From positions 3,038,001-3,102,000 of the forward strand of contig NZ_CP093442.1 in assembly GCF_022814725.1 (NCBI RefSeq): 64,000 nucleotides of DNA, written 5' to 3'. The first letter of the stretch is position 1. Each line of letters begins with the position of its first letter. The notes beneath the pieces were generated by a model. The model saw only the letters and a list, made by a program, of their open reading frames with translations, did no database searches and was not told where the DNA came from. Shown here piece after piece: positions 16,889 to 26,257 of the stretch. The position numbers and the translations under genes are program-made. The stretch comes from Bdellovibrio reynosensis (GTDB lineage: Bacteria > Bdellovibrionota > Bdellovibrionia > Bdellovibrionales > Bdellovibrionaceae).

Positions 16889-18118
16889 ATGTCTGGATTA
16901 GTAAGGTTTCGCTGGATCGCGATGGTTTTTCTGGTGATTGGAATGTTCCCGCTTTTACAGTGGGGGCATCTTCGTACCCGTGACATTCCTTATTTCATTT
17001 TGGTTTTGGCCCTATTAGGAACTTTCAATGTCATCGCCCAAGGCCTGACGGAAAAGGACTTTGGATCTAAGCAAAAGTTTATCCTAATCAATCTGCTTAT
17101 CGATCTTTTAGCAGCAGTTGGTTTACTGTTTGTAAGTGGGTCTGCTTTAAATCCGTTTATCAGTATTTTATGTATTCACGCTTTTTTAGGCGGGATGCTT
17201 TTACGTAATAAGATTTCTTATGTTTTTGCGGCGGCGGTATCGGCTCTTCTTGGTTTGCTGCAGTTTGAAACCTATTTTGATCTTCTTAAAACCACGGATT
17301 TCCAGAAAACTGAACTTGCCCTGCCATTCATTTCTCAGTGGGTGCTTATTCTTGCAAGCTACTTTGTAAGTCTGTATTTCTCTAGGCTCTTGGATAAGAA
17401 CGAGCAACGCATTCGCATGTTGCAAGATCGCCAACACCAAGCGGATCGCTTAAAATCCCTAGGAGCGTTAACTGCGGGATTTTCTCACCAGATGGCAACG
17501 CCAATGAATTCCTTAAAGCTAAGAATGGAAAGGGGCTTGCGCAAACTTGCTGCCCAAGATTTTTCAGCTAAGGAAGAATTTGAAAAAGCGCAAGGTTCCC
17601 TTGATGAATGCGTTAGCGTTTTTCAACACATGGCTTCGATCTTTTCCCATTCAGCCCAAGCTGATTTGACTCGAGTCGAGCTTATTAAATTGGTTCATGA
17701 CTTATTAGCAGTATGGAAAGTTGAAAATCCTGGTGCAGAGGTAGAAGCAATTCTGACCAATGAAGTTTTGCATTGCCGTATTCAGCTCTTGGCCTTTTCC
17801 CAAACCTTCTTTGATCTTTTAGATAATGCCAAGGAAGCGTCCACTGCTAATCAAAAAGTTTACCTTCGTTTATACAAACTAGATAATTGGGCCCAGCTGG
17901 AAATCACAGATAAAGGTTCAGGATTAAGTGCGGAAATTCTATCTCGCTTAGGGGAGCCTTTCGTAACTGATAAACCAGACGGCAACGGCCTAGGACTTTA
18001 TTCCGCAAATATGATGGCCCAAGCTGCGGGCGGCGAGTTTAGCATTTATAATAATAATTCAAACAATCCTGCGGAAGGCGCTACAGCAAGACTGCGCCTC
18101 CCCCTGGAGGAACAATGA
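16889..18118 (+). CDS. Membrane sensor histidine kinase, RegB/PrrB/ActS-like
   Basis: A 409-residue kinase with six hydrophobic spans in residues 1-165, a linker helix, and the His box LGALTAGFSHQMATPMN, in which the phosphorylated His is followed by Gln as in RegB-type kinases. HATPase: DLLDNAKEAS (N), ITDKGSGLS (G1), DGNGLGLYSANMMAQ (G2). Pairing with a short RegA-type regulator supports the redox-sensing RegB group. The quinone-binding and redox-Cys motifs of classical RegB are not obvious, so the signal is open. GAAGGGG sits only 1-2 nt before the ATG, which is tight. The stop overlaps the regulator start (ATGA). Confidence 0.88.
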   Translation: MSGLVRFRWIAMVFLVIGMFPLLQWGHLRTRDIPYFILVLALLGTFNVIAQGLTEKDFGSKQKFILINLLIDLLAAVGLLFVSGSALNPFISILCIHAFLGGMLLRNKISYVFAAAVSALLGLLQFETYFDLLKTTDFQKTELALPFISQWVLILASYFVSLYFSRLLDKNEQRIRMLQDRQHQADRLKSLGALTAGFSHQMATPMNSLKLRMERGLRKLAAQDFSAKEEFEKAQGSLDECVSVFQHMASIFSHSAQADLTRVELIKLVHDLLAVWKVENPGAEVEAILTNEVLHCRIQLLAFSQTFFDLLDNAKEASTANQKVYLRLYKLDNWAQLEITDKGSGLSAEILSRLGEPFVTDKPDGNGLGLYSANMMAQAAGGEFSIYNNNSNNPAEGATARLRLPLEEQ

Positions 18119-18639
18119 GCGATTTCAAAGGTAAAAAACTAATCCTTGTTGAAGACGATGAAAACCTGCGCGATGTTTTAACTGAAGAGCTGCAAGAGCG
18201 TGGCATTCAAGTGACTTCGTTTTCTACTGCTCCCGGTGTCAGCATTGTTCACGATGTCGATTGGGTTCTATTAGACCTGCGCGTGGGTTCTGAAAACAGC
18301 ATGGATTTTTTAAAAGAGATCAAAGCCCGTTATCCACAACCAAAAGTGGTCATGATGAGTGGTTACGGAAGTGTCGCTTCGGCAGTGAAAGCCATGCAGC
18401 TTGGTGCCCACAACTTTATCTCTAAGCCCGTAACGGCCGACATGATTATCAAAGCTTTTGTTGAAGAACCGGCAGGGGAAGAAATCCCCGAAAACGAAAT
18501 CTCGCTGGCAAGAATGGAACGTGAGTACATTGATTATATTTTGCAAAGTTCAGATGGCAATATTACCCAAGCGGCAAAGAAGCTGGGGTTGCACCGACAA
18601 AGCTTACAAAGAAAATTACGTAAGAACATCCCGAAATAA
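18115..18639 (+). CDS. Response regulator, RegA/PrrA/ActR-like, with Fis-type HTH
   Basis: A 174-residue regulator. Receiver: KLILVEDDEN, phospho-Asp in WVLLDLRVGSENS, MMSGYGSVASA, FISKPVTAD. A short linker leads to a C-terminal Fis-type helix-turn-helix NITQAAKKLGLHRQSLQRKL, the hallmark of the RegA family (LGxHRxxLQRKLxK). It is translationally coupled to the kinase by a 4-nt overlap. Likely targets include the divergent barrel gene, but that is inference. An intrinsic terminator follows. Confidence 0.92.
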   Translation: MSDFKGKKLILVEDDENLRDVLTEELQERGIQVTSFSTAPGVSIVHDVDWVLLDLRVGSENSMDFLKEIKARYPQPKVVMMSGYGSVASAVKAMQLGAHNFISKPVTADMIIKAFVEEPAGEEIPENEISLARMEREYIDYILQSSDGNITQAAKKLGLHRQSLQRKLRKNIPK

Positions 18640-18667
18640 GCTTGTTTAAACTCCGCCGCAGTCGAGT

Positions 18668-18698
18668 AAAAAAAAGGGCGCTTATAAAGCGCCTTTTT
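18668..18698. terminator. Bidirectional terminator between the response regulator and lspA
   Basis: GGCGCTT (18677-18683), ATA, AAGCGCC (18687-18693), with A-tracts and T-tracts on the two sides. The hairpin includes the last codons and stop of lspA, so the same DNA codes for the LspA tail and ends both transcripts. Confidence 0.85.
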
Positions 18699-19194
18699 CT
18701 TTCTCTTTTTCTTCTTCTTTATTTCCGATGAACATCAGAATCAAAAGCATCCCTACGCCGCCAACAATCGCCATGTCAGCGATATTAAAGGCAGGCCAGC
18801 TCCAGCGGTTGTATAAATGGAAATCCAAGAAATCGATCACGTAACGGAAGCGAATACGATCGATGTAGTTTCCAATAGCGCCACCAAAGATGCTTGAAAG
18901 TGCCAAGATCTGTTTAGTATCGTCATCTTTCACGCCACGTAAAATGCCAAGGATAATCACCAAAGCAACTGGCGGCATAGATAAGAAGAACAACTCACGG
19001 AAAGACGGGTGGCTGTCAGCTAGGAAGCCGAAAGCCGCGCCAAAGTTTCTTACGTAAGTCAGGTTAAAGAAGTTCGGGATCACGATCACTGACTCACCCA
19101 AGTGGAAGTGAGTGTGCACATAGATCTTAACCAGTTGATCCATTGCCACTAGAATTCCAGAGATTAAGATAAGCCAGATGTATTTTTTCTTCAT
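18682..19194 (-). CDS. lspA: Lipoprotein signal peptidase (signal peptidase II)
   Basis: A 170-residue aspartic peptidase of the inner membrane that cleaves the signal peptide from diacylglyceryl-prolipoproteins. Four spans. Catalytic Asp sites: GGAIGNYIDRIRFRYVIDFL (first) and FNIADMAIVGG (second); the conserved NFGAAFGF block is present. The start ATG at 19194 overlaps the ileS stop (ATGA). The C-terminus is a charged KEEEKEKEKGAL tail. Pairing with ileS is a very common arrangement. Acts after Lgt, encoded about 5 kb away. Confidence 0.96.
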   Translation of the reverse strand: MKKKYIWLILISGILVAMDQLVKIYVHTHFHLGESVIVIPNFFNLTYVRNFGAAFGFLADSHPSFRELFFLSMPPVALVIILGILRGVKDDDTKQILALSSIFGGAIGNYIDRIRFRYVIDFLDFHLYNRWSWPAFNIADMAIVGGVGMLLILMFIGNKEEEKEKEKGAL

Positions 19195-21974
19195 GTTAGT
19201 GCCTCTACACATTTAGGACAGATTCCAGGATGTTTTGGATCGTGACTGATTTCAGTCGAATAAACCCAGCATCTTACGCATTTTTCACCGGGAGCTTTCG
19301 CGGCTTCAATTTTGTAAGGGCCGTTTTTAAGCTCAACTGCTGAAACAATCAAGAACTCACGAAGGTCTGCATAGTTTTGCAGCTTCGTGAATAGATCGCC
19401 TTCCGCAGAAATAGTTAGTTTCGCCTCTAAGCTTGCGCCGATGACTTTTTCAGAACGTAAGCCCTCAAGTACTTTTTGAGAATCGCCACGAACTTTCAAG
19501 TAGTCTTCAAACTTTCCAGCGATTTCAGTGTTTGCCCATTCTTTTGGAAGTTCAGGGTAATCTAACAAAAATACTGAATCTTCTTTATTAGGCGCCTTCA
19601 AGTAAACATAAGATTCTTCAGCCAAGAAGCTTAAAACCGGAGCCATCATACGGATCAAATAATCCGCCATATAATAAAGCACCGTTTGGGAACCACGACG
19701 GGCAACGCCATCTGGTTTCCAAGTGTATAGGCGGTCTTTAAGTACGTCCATGTAAGTCGCTGACAAATCCACCGTAAAGAACAAATTCAAGGCGTGATAG
19801 ATTTTGTAGAACTCATAGTTGTCGTAAGCTTCAGTCACTTCTTTATGTAAAGAGGCCAAGCGAGACAAAGCCCATTTATCAACCCAAGTCAGTTTCTCGT
19901 ATGGGACCATGTCTTTAGACGGATCAAAGTCGCTAGTTGCGCCCAACAAGTATCTCATAGAGTTACGAATACGACGATAAGTTTCAGTCACGCGATCAAG
20001 TTCAGTTTTACCGCATGCGATGTCTTTACCGTAATCACCGTAAGTAGTCCAAAGACGGATGATCTCAGCACCGCTCTTAGATGAAACTTCCTGAGGTTCA
20101 ACGGTGTTACCCAGCGACTTACTCATCTTGCGACCTTGAGAATCCAAAGTGAATCCATGGGTCAACAACGCCTTAAACGGAGTTTCACCGTTTGTGCACA
20201 TTGAAGAAAGCAAAGAAGTATTAAACCAACCACGATGTTGGTCACTGCCTTCAAGGTAAAGATCAGCAGGGAAGCCCATGCCGTCACGTTTTTTCTGAAC
20301 AGCCGCATGGCACACGCCAGAGTCAAACCACACATCCAAGATATCACGGCCATGTTTAAAGCCTTGAGTACCAAACGCGGGGTTTCCTAGTTGCTTACGA
20401 GCTTTTTCAACTGCTTCAGCCGTGATGAACTTCGTTGGATCATTTGAAGTAAAGGCACTGATGCCACCTTCAAACTCAATCACGTCAGCTACTTTCATCA
20501 TCACATCAACGTCAGCCAAAGTTTCGCCAGTGGCATTACAAGTGAATACTGGGATTGGTACACCCCAAAGGCGTTGACGGCTTAAGCACCAGTCAGGACG
20601 ATTTTCCATCATCGCGCGGAAGCGAGCCTCACCCCATTGCGGAACGAACTTGATATCATCAATCGCCTTCATTGTTTTAGCGCGGATGTTTGAACCTTCA
20701 AGATCCAAACCGATAAACCATTGCGGAGTCGTTCTGAAAATAAGCGGCGCTTTTGAACGCCAGCAGTGAGGATAGCTATGCTCAATTTCTTTATGAGAAA
20801 TTAAATGACCGCTTTCTTTGATTTTTTCAACAACCAAAGGGTTGGCCTTAAAGATATTGATACCTTTCCATTCAGGAACTTCGTCTGTGTAAAGACCTGA
20901 GTCATCAACGGGATTGATGATTGGAAGTTTGTATTTAAGACCCACTTTAAAGTCGTCAGCACCGTGTCCCGGAGCCGTGTGAACAGCACCAGTACCGGCA
21001 TCAAGACTGACGTGGTCACCCAATACAAAAATAGAATCGCGATCAATCCATGGATGGCGAGCTTTACCAAGCTCAAGACTTTGACCTTTGAAAGTAAAGC
21101 CTTCAGTCAGATTCAAGCCATTGTCTTTTTCAAAAGCTTCTTTAAGACCTTTTGCGATCACAAGGTTTTCAGAACCAGTATCGTAAACAGCGTATTCAAG
21201 TTCAGGATGTAAAGCGATACCCGTGTTCGCAGGAAGCGTCCATGGAGTCGTCGTCCAGATCACGATGCTAGTTGCTTTCGTTGGGTTACCCAACTTTGCA
21301 AGAGTTGCTGCATCGGTGATATTGAACTTCACATAGATCGAAGGGGATTTGTGATTGTGGTATTCAATCTCTGCATCAGCTAAAGCGGTTTTCAAAACCC
21401 AGTTCCAATAAACTGGTTTTACACCGCGATAGATAAGGCCTTTTGAATATGAACGAGCAAACTCACGAACCTCTTCAGCTTCGTAAGCAGGTTGCATCGT
21501 CAAATAAGGATTTTCCCAATCAGCCAAGATGCCAAGACGTTTAAAGTCTTCACGCTGAACGTTCACCCACTTCGTCGCTTCTTCACGACAAAGTGCCAAG
21601 ATCTCTTGATCTGTTTTTGTGATCTTCTTAGCTTGAAGGTCTTTTAAAACTTTGTGTTCAATCGGCAAACCATGGCAATCCCAACCTGGAATGAACACAG
21701 ATTGAAAACCGCGCATGTTTTTATATTTTACGATGATGTCTTTTAAAGTTTTATTTAAGGCATGACCTAAGTGAATGCCACCGTTTGCATACGGAGGTCC
21801 ATCAGGGAAAACGAATTTTTTCTTCCCTTTGTTCTTACTAGACATTCTTTGATAGATTTTTTTGTCTATCCAATTATCGATGATTTTAGGTTCCTTGATT
21901 GGAAGGTCCCCTTTCATCGGAAAGTCAGTTTGTGGCAAACGGATCGTGGATTTGTAGTCGGGAGTTTCGCTCAT
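19191..21974 (-). CDS. ileS: Isoleucyl-tRNA synthetase
   Basis: A 927-residue class I aminoacyl-tRNA synthetase that charges tRNA-Ile. HIGH motif: GGIHLGHALNK (about 65); KMSKS motif: GRKMSKSLGNTVEP (about 605). The CP1 editing domain has the TTPWTLPANTGIAL hallmark. WFDSGVCHAAV matches the bacterial type, and the C-terminal zinc finger has CVRCW and CPKC. AGAGGAA lies upstream of the ATG. It is coupled to lspA. The length is normal. Confidence 0.97.
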   Translation of the reverse strand: MSETPDYKSTIRLPQTDFPMKGDLPIKEPKIIDNWIDKKIYQRMSSKNKGKKKFVFPDGPPYANGGIHLGHALNKTLKDIIVKYKNMRGFQSVFIPGWDCHGLPIEHKVLKDLQAKKITKTDQEILALCREEATKWVNVQREDFKRLGILADWENPYLTMQPAYEAEEVREFARSYSKGLIYRGVKPVYWNWVLKTALADAEIEYHNHKSPSIYVKFNITDAATLAKLGNPTKATSIVIWTTTPWTLPANTGIALHPELEYAVYDTGSENLVIAKGLKEAFEKDNGLNLTEGFTFKGQSLELGKARHPWIDRDSIFVLGDHVSLDAGTGAVHTAPGHGADDFKVGLKYKLPIINPVDDSGLYTDEVPEWKGINIFKANPLVVEKIKESGHLISHKEIEHSYPHCWRSKAPLIFRTTPQWFIGLDLEGSNIRAKTMKAIDDIKFVPQWGEARFRAMMENRPDWCLSRQRLWGVPIPVFTCNATGETLADVDVMMKVADVIEFEGGISAFTSNDPTKFITAEAVEKARKQLGNPAFGTQGFKHGRDILDVWFDSGVCHAAVQKKRDGMGFPADLYLEGSDQHRGWFNTSLLSSMCTNGETPFKALLTHGFTLDSQGRKMSKSLGNTVEPQEVSSKSGAEIIRLWTTYGDYGKDIACGKTELDRVTETYRRIRNSMRYLLGATSDFDPSKDMVPYEKLTWVDKWALSRLASLHKEVTEAYDNYEFYKIYHALNLFFTVDLSATYMDVLKDRLYTWKPDGVARRGSQTVLYYMADYLIRMMAPVLSFLAEESYVYLKAPNKEDSVFLLDYPELPKEWANTEIAGKFEDYLKVRGDSQKVLEGLRSEKVIGASLEAKLTISAEGDLFTKLQNYADLREFLIVSAVELKNGPYKIEAAKAPGEKCVRCWVYSTEISHDPKHPGICPKCVEALT

Positions 21975-22103
21975 GCCAATATTCCTCTAATCTGGAGAAA
22001 GCACTAAAGATGGGCAGTATAGCTTATTTTGCTAAATAAATTAAATGGTTTCCTCTTAGAAGCGGATGGTTCTGAAGGGACTTTGTACAGTTCTGAAAAA
22101 GGC

Positions 22104-22724
22104 CTACTTCGTAAGGCCGCGAGCGCGGGTATAGCCGATTTTAATAAGCATTCTTAAAACTTCTAGATCCGAACTCAGATTGAAAGCCTCTTTGACTTCC
22201 TGAATCATCTCATGGGAAGCAGGATCCAAAAGCTCTGAAATGTCAGAATTTCGAGTCATCGCCGTCATGGTTTTTTCAGTATATGAAACCTGAGTTTGCG
22301 TCGGTACTGGAGCATGAACTGCTACTGGTTGTTGCACATACGCAGTTTGAACCGGAATTGCCATTTGAACAGGAGCTTGCTGAACATGAACATGTTGGAC
22401 CGGTGCATGCTGAACCGGCACGTGCTGAGCGGGAACATGTTGTTGCATTTGCACAGGTGCTTGGGGCTGAATCGGTGGTTGAGTCGGACGGTCTAACTCT
22501 CCCATCATGCCGGCAAGACTTTTAAGTTCATTTTTGAAGTTTTTAATACTTGGACGCTCTAAAGCGTGGTCCCCATCGCGAGTCGCCTTTAAGAAAAGGC
22601 TCACTAAGATATCCGGAGTTGTGGCCATCTCTTTGATCGAAGAATTTTGACTCATCAGCCATTGATAGGCTTTAAGCAAAGTATCTTTCGTATAAGCCTG
22701 TGGCGGTAATGGGTTCATTGTCAT
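22104..22724 (-). CDS. Protein with Pro/Gln/His/Val-rich linker, function unknown
   Basis: A 206-residue protein starting at the ATG at 22724, 9 nt after GGAGAG. The N-terminal 75 residues are helical (DTLLKAYQWLMSQNSSIKEM). About 80-135 is a low-complexity linker built of imperfect VPVQHAPVQ-type units. The C-terminal 55 residues are again helical (SHEMIQEVKEAFNLSSDLEV), possibly a small DNA- or protein-binding domain. No signal peptide. I recognise no family. The two-domain layout with a flexible linker suggests an adaptor or chromosome/cell-cycle protein, but nothing proves it. It stands alone between ileS and the Cys-rich genes. Confidence 0.75.
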   Translation of the reverse strand: MTMNPLPPQAYTKDTLLKAYQWLMSQNSSIKEMATTPDILVSLFLKATRDGDHALERPSIKNFKNELKSLAGMMGELDRPTQPPIQPQAPVQMQQHVPAQHVPVQHAPVQHVHVQQAPVQMAIPVQTAYVQQPVAVHAPVPTQTQVSYTEKTMTAMTRNSDISELLDPASHEMIQEVKEAFNLSSDLEVLRMLIKIGYTRARGLTK

Positions 22725-22925
22725 CTTAAGAAGCTCTCCGGGCAGGGGATTGAAAGTACCGACTCCATTACTGTGAGTCAATCCAGTGTGCCCGAAAAAT
22801 AGCAGGTTTATTTGCCCATAATTTGTGCATCTCTAAATACAGTACTTAAAGTGGATTTTAAAACTAGAGGCGTCGCAGAAATTAAAAAATCGGCGACGGT
22901 TTTTCTTGATTTCTTTTTCTAGAGT

Positions 22926-24521
22926 TTACGGCAGAAGGCTTGATTTTACGGACTCGTAGCGGTTTTTAACTTTTGCCCAAATATTGCTGTGGGGGCCGGT
23001 GATACCGTCTTCACCTACTTTTTCAGTAGTTCCCGCAAGCCCGCGCGCAGGCGCATTCACTTGTCCTGGAAGAAATTTTCTTAATTCTTCAAAGGCAATT
23101 CTTTCTTGTTCTGTCATGGTTTCTTCAGTCTCAGCTTCATCCGGTTTCCCAGGTTTTTTTGCACCCTCGGCTGCGACCACGGGATCTGCTACATTTGGTT
23201 TTGCAGCAGCACCACCACCACCGTAAAATCCACCTAGCACACTGCGATCGCTGATGTTCTTTTTGCCTTTGGTTTTTTTATTAAGTGCGGCGGCACCCAG
23301 CTTAGAGCTTAATGACGGGTCGCCACCTTGTTTACCTTCTGCTGCTGGATCATCGGGAACGCCCGCATGATCGTGGTGTTTTAATTTATCCATATCTGAA
23401 AGATCTAAATTGTCTTTGGCACCTTTTTGTCGATCTGCTAATTCAGAGCTTGAATCTAAGTTGCCACCTGCAGTCGATGATCTGCACATCGCATGATTTG
23501 GATTCCCGCGACACACACAAACTTTATTGTTAGCCATACTTGGATGACTGCAATCCATTGCCTTTTCTTGGCCAGAGTTACCGCAACCAGGATAGTTCGG
23601 ATTCTGCATGCACAATTCACTTGGGCCAGTACCAGCACCGGCAGTCAGCGAAGCGCAGTCTTGGGAATTCATGGTGATCTGTGAATAGTTTTGTGCGGCT
23701 GCTTGCGCGTCAGCCATTTTGCCTGTAAAGCCAGAACAGGTGGTACGATTTTGATTTAAAACCTTGCGAGCTACATCTTGCGAAGCCAGCGATTTTTTAT
23801 TTCCACACATAGGAACAATCTGAGTCGTGGAACAAGTAGCATGGCAAGATTTGATAGCGGAAGTGCACACTTGTCGATAAAGCATTAGCCCAGCACTGAC
23901 TCCTTTACTTAGACTTGCCATCTTTGAGCAGCTTTCATTAACACTAGAGGCTGATTTTTGCCCCATGTAGACCGCCGCTTGGCCTACAAGGTCAGACACC
24001 TTACTCATTGCAGAGCCATTCTCATCGCATGAGCTGGCAGTTTCATTGACCGCTGTTTCACAGGCAGTAATCACTGGTTCGAAATTTTCTTCACACGTAT
24101 CTTCGTTCAACTCACTGATAGCTTCGTCAGGAATCGGTGTCCCGTCCGCCGATGTTTGGTCCCCAGGAGTCTGGGAAGAGCCTGGCTTATCGGTTCTGAT
24201 GATTTGATCCTCGGGCTCACGAGGTAAAAGGTATTCAAAAGTTGTCTGTACAGTTTTTGTACCGTTTGGATAGCATTCCTTTTTACAAGTAGGGCCATCT
24301 TTCCCTGCAATAGCGCAACGTCCATAGCAGATCGTCTCTTCATCCACGCGGGGATCAAGATGATATTCGCAGTATCGTTGACAACCAGCCTCTGGCTTTT
24401 TGGCTCTTTTTTCGCAGGCGCGCCAGCAATCCGCATTTATATCTGTATGTTCCTGGGCAAAGGTATACTGACTACCGAAAAATATGGAAAATCCAAAGAT
24501 CAACGCGCAAAACAACTTCAT
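22926..24521 (-). CDS. Secreted Cys-rich protein 1 (tandem paralogue)
   Basis: A 531-residue protein with a signal peptide (about 1-22, ending TFAQE). The mature N-terminus has spaced Cys (CWRACEKRAK, CQRYCEYH, CYGRCAIAG, CKKECYP). A central domain (about 140-345) is rich in Cys, Ser and Asn and holds SVNESCSKMASLSKGVSAGL, GFTGKM, NSQDCASLTAGAGTGP and CVCRGNPNHAMCRSS. A charged, disordered region follows, then the conserved C-terminus AREL-type FLPGQVNAPARGLAGTTEKV ... ITGPHSNIWAKVKNRYESVK. The next protein has the same layout. No known enzyme motif. CCGATAAG lies 6 nt before the ATG. Probably exported and disulfide-bonded; predation or envelope role is speculation. Confidence 0.82.
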   Translation of the reverse strand: MKLFCALIFGFSIFFGSQYTFAQEHTDINADCWRACEKRAKKPEAGCQRYCEYHLDPRVDEETICYGRCAIAGKDGPTCKKECYPNGTKTVQTTFEYLLPREPEDQIIRTDKPGSSQTPGDQTSADGTPIPDEAISELNEDTCEENFEPVITACETAVNETASSCDENGSAMSKVSDLVGQAAVYMGQKSASSVNESCSKMASLSKGVSAGLMLYRQVCTSAIKSCHATCSTTQIVPMCGNKKSLASQDVARKVLNQNRTTCSGFTGKMADAQAAAQNYSQITMNSQDCASLTAGAGTGPSELCMQNPNYPGCGNSGQEKAMDCSHPSMANNKVCVCRGNPNHAMCRSSTAGGNLDSSSELADRQKGAKDNLDLSDMDKLKHHDHAGVPDDPAAEGKQGGDPSLSSKLGAAALNKKTKGKKNISDRSVLGGFYGGGGAAAKPNVADPVVAAEGAKKPGKPDEAETEETMTEQERIAFEELRKFLPGQVNAPARGLAGTTEKVGEDGITGPHSNIWAKVKNRYESVKSSLLP

Positions 24522-24618
24522 GTTGATCTTATCGGAACCGAGAAACTTTTTATTTAATTTTTGATTACTGGAAATATGGAAAAGCGCTGACTAATTTGTG
24601 CCCTTTTGCCGTCTCATT

Positions 24619-26175
24619 TTAAGGCAGTAAAGTCGACTTTACAGATTCGTACCGATTTTTAACCTTTTCCCATATATTACTGTGGGGTCCAGTAATGCCG
24701 TCTTCACCTACTTTTTCTGTGGTGCCGGCAAGACCTCTCGCGGGAGCATTCACTTGACCAGGAAGAAATTTTCTTAGCTCTTCAAGCGCAATTTTTTCTT
24801 TTTCAGTCATTTCTTCACTAGGTTCATCCGTAGCAATCGTCTTTTTTGCAGACTCGATCGCGACAACAGGCTCGGCGGTATTCGGTTTCGCAGCAGCGCT
24901 GCCGCCATAAAATCCACCAAGTACGCTGCGATCACTGATGTTCTTTCGTGATTTCAGTTTCTTGTTTGCAGCTGCAGCACCTAGTTTAGAACTCAACGAA
25001 GGATCGCTACCTTGTTTGCCATCTGCAGCCGGATCGTCAGGTACACCAACGTGATCTCGGTGTTTCAACTGATCCATGTCTGAAAGATCTAAATTGTTTT
25101 TGGAGCTCTTTGGCTGGCGGTTAGCTAGTTCGGAGTTTGCATCCAACGAATTGCTCGCAGCTGATGATCTGCACATAGAATGATTTGGATTTCCACGACA
25201 TACACAAACTTTGTTGTTAGCCATGCTTGGATGAGTGCAATCCATCTTTTCTTGGGCTGAACTGCCGCAGCCAGGATAATCTGGATTTTTCATGCAAAGT
25301 TCCGTTGGACCGGTTCCAGCACCTGCAGTCAGTGAAGCACAGTCTTGCGAGTTCATAGTGATCTGGGAATAGTTTTGTGCCGCCGCCTGCGCGTCGTTCA
25401 TTTTCCCTGTGAAGCCAGAGCAGGTGTTGCGATTCTGGTTTAAAGCCTTCCGCGCTGCAGTTTGTGCAGCTAATGACTTTTGATCGCCGCACATAGGAAC
25501 GATGCGAGTCACCGAACAGGTTGCGACACAGTTTTTTATCCCTGAGTTGCAAGTTTGGCGGTACAGCATTAAACCTGCACTGACTCCTTTGCTTAAGGTA
25601 GCCATTTTGGAACAACTTTCATTCACACTCGAGGCTGATTTTTGGCCGATGTAAACGGCGGCCTGACTGACTAAATCAGAAACCTTACTAAGTGAAGAGC
25701 TATTTTCATCACAACTAGCGGAAGTGTCGTTAACCGCAGATTCGCAAGCCTCGATAACCGGAGAAAAGTCTTCTTCACAAGGCTTTGTATCTATTACCTC
25801 TGAGTGAGCACTGCTGTCGTCACTGCCAGTTCCAGTACCAGGTTCTTGTTTTTTTGGAGGCGGATACTTGTCATGACATCTTGTGGGGCATTTGTCGCCA
25901 GGACATACTTCTTCGCATTTAATTTCAATATCTTTTCCCGGAGGAGTAGGTACGAACTCCGCACCTTCGCCAGACGAATTTCCCATAGGTCCTGGCAGGT
26001 CGCCCATATTTCCATAGGCTATGTCGTCTGGGCAAGTATCCATACAGTCCGCGAGTTGGGAGTCTGGCACATCGCCCAGCTTCTTTGTACAATAGTTTGC
26101 GCAAGCAGCAGCATCATAAGCGGAAGCTGTATAGTTGAAGCCGAATAGAACGAAGAAAAAAAATAAAGACTTCAT
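24619..26175 (-). CDS. Secreted Cys-rich protein 2 (tandem paralogue)
   Basis: A 518-residue paralogue of the adjacent downstream protein. The start at 26175 begins a clean signal peptide (MKSLFFFFVLFGFNYTASA). The N-terminal Cys pattern differs (CANYCTKK, CMDTCPDD, CEEVCPGDKCPTRCHDKYP), while the central block from VIEACESAVNDTSASCDENS to CVCRGNPNHSMC and the C-terminal 45 residues are nearly the same as in paralogue 1. Duplication with divergence of the N-terminal part is visible. It lies 83 bp downstream of the YD-repeat gene in the same direction, so the three may be one operon. GCCGATAAG precedes the start by 7 nt. Confidence 0.82.
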   Translation of the reverse strand: MKSLFFFFVLFGFNYTASAYDAAACANYCTKKLGDVPDSQLADCMDTCPDDIAYGNMGDLPGPMGNSSGEGAEFVPTPPGKDIEIKCEEVCPGDKCPTRCHDKYPPPKKQEPGTGTGSDDSSAHSEVIDTKPCEEDFSPVIEACESAVNDTSASCDENSSSLSKVSDLVSQAAVYIGQKSASSVNESCSKMATLSKGVSAGLMLYRQTCNSGIKNCVATCSVTRIVPMCGDQKSLAAQTAARKALNQNRNTCSGFTGKMNDAQAAAQNYSQITMNSQDCASLTAGAGTGPTELCMKNPDYPGCGSSAQEKMDCTHPSMANNKVCVCRGNPNHSMCRSSAASNSLDANSELANRQPKSSKNNLDLSDMDQLKHRDHVGVPDDPAADGKQGSDPSLSSKLGAAAANKKLKSRKNISDRSVLGGFYGGSAAAKPNTAEPVVAIESAKKTIATDEPSEEMTEKEKIALEELRKFLPGQVNAPARGLAGTTEKVGEDGITGPHSNIWEKVKNRYESVKSTLLP

Positions 26176-26257
26176 TAAGGTGCTTATCGGCTTTTCATTG
26201 ATCTTTGCAAAGTCTCGCAAATAAAAAATCATTTAATATCTGTGTCTCATTTTGATT

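Noticed and set aside
22866-22918. Intrinsic terminator near CGTCGC/GCGACG downstream of the Cys-rich gene
   Set aside because: The loop is about 15-16 nt and the U-run lies on the + side, where no upstream gene needs it; on the - strand the T-rich part is in the loop.
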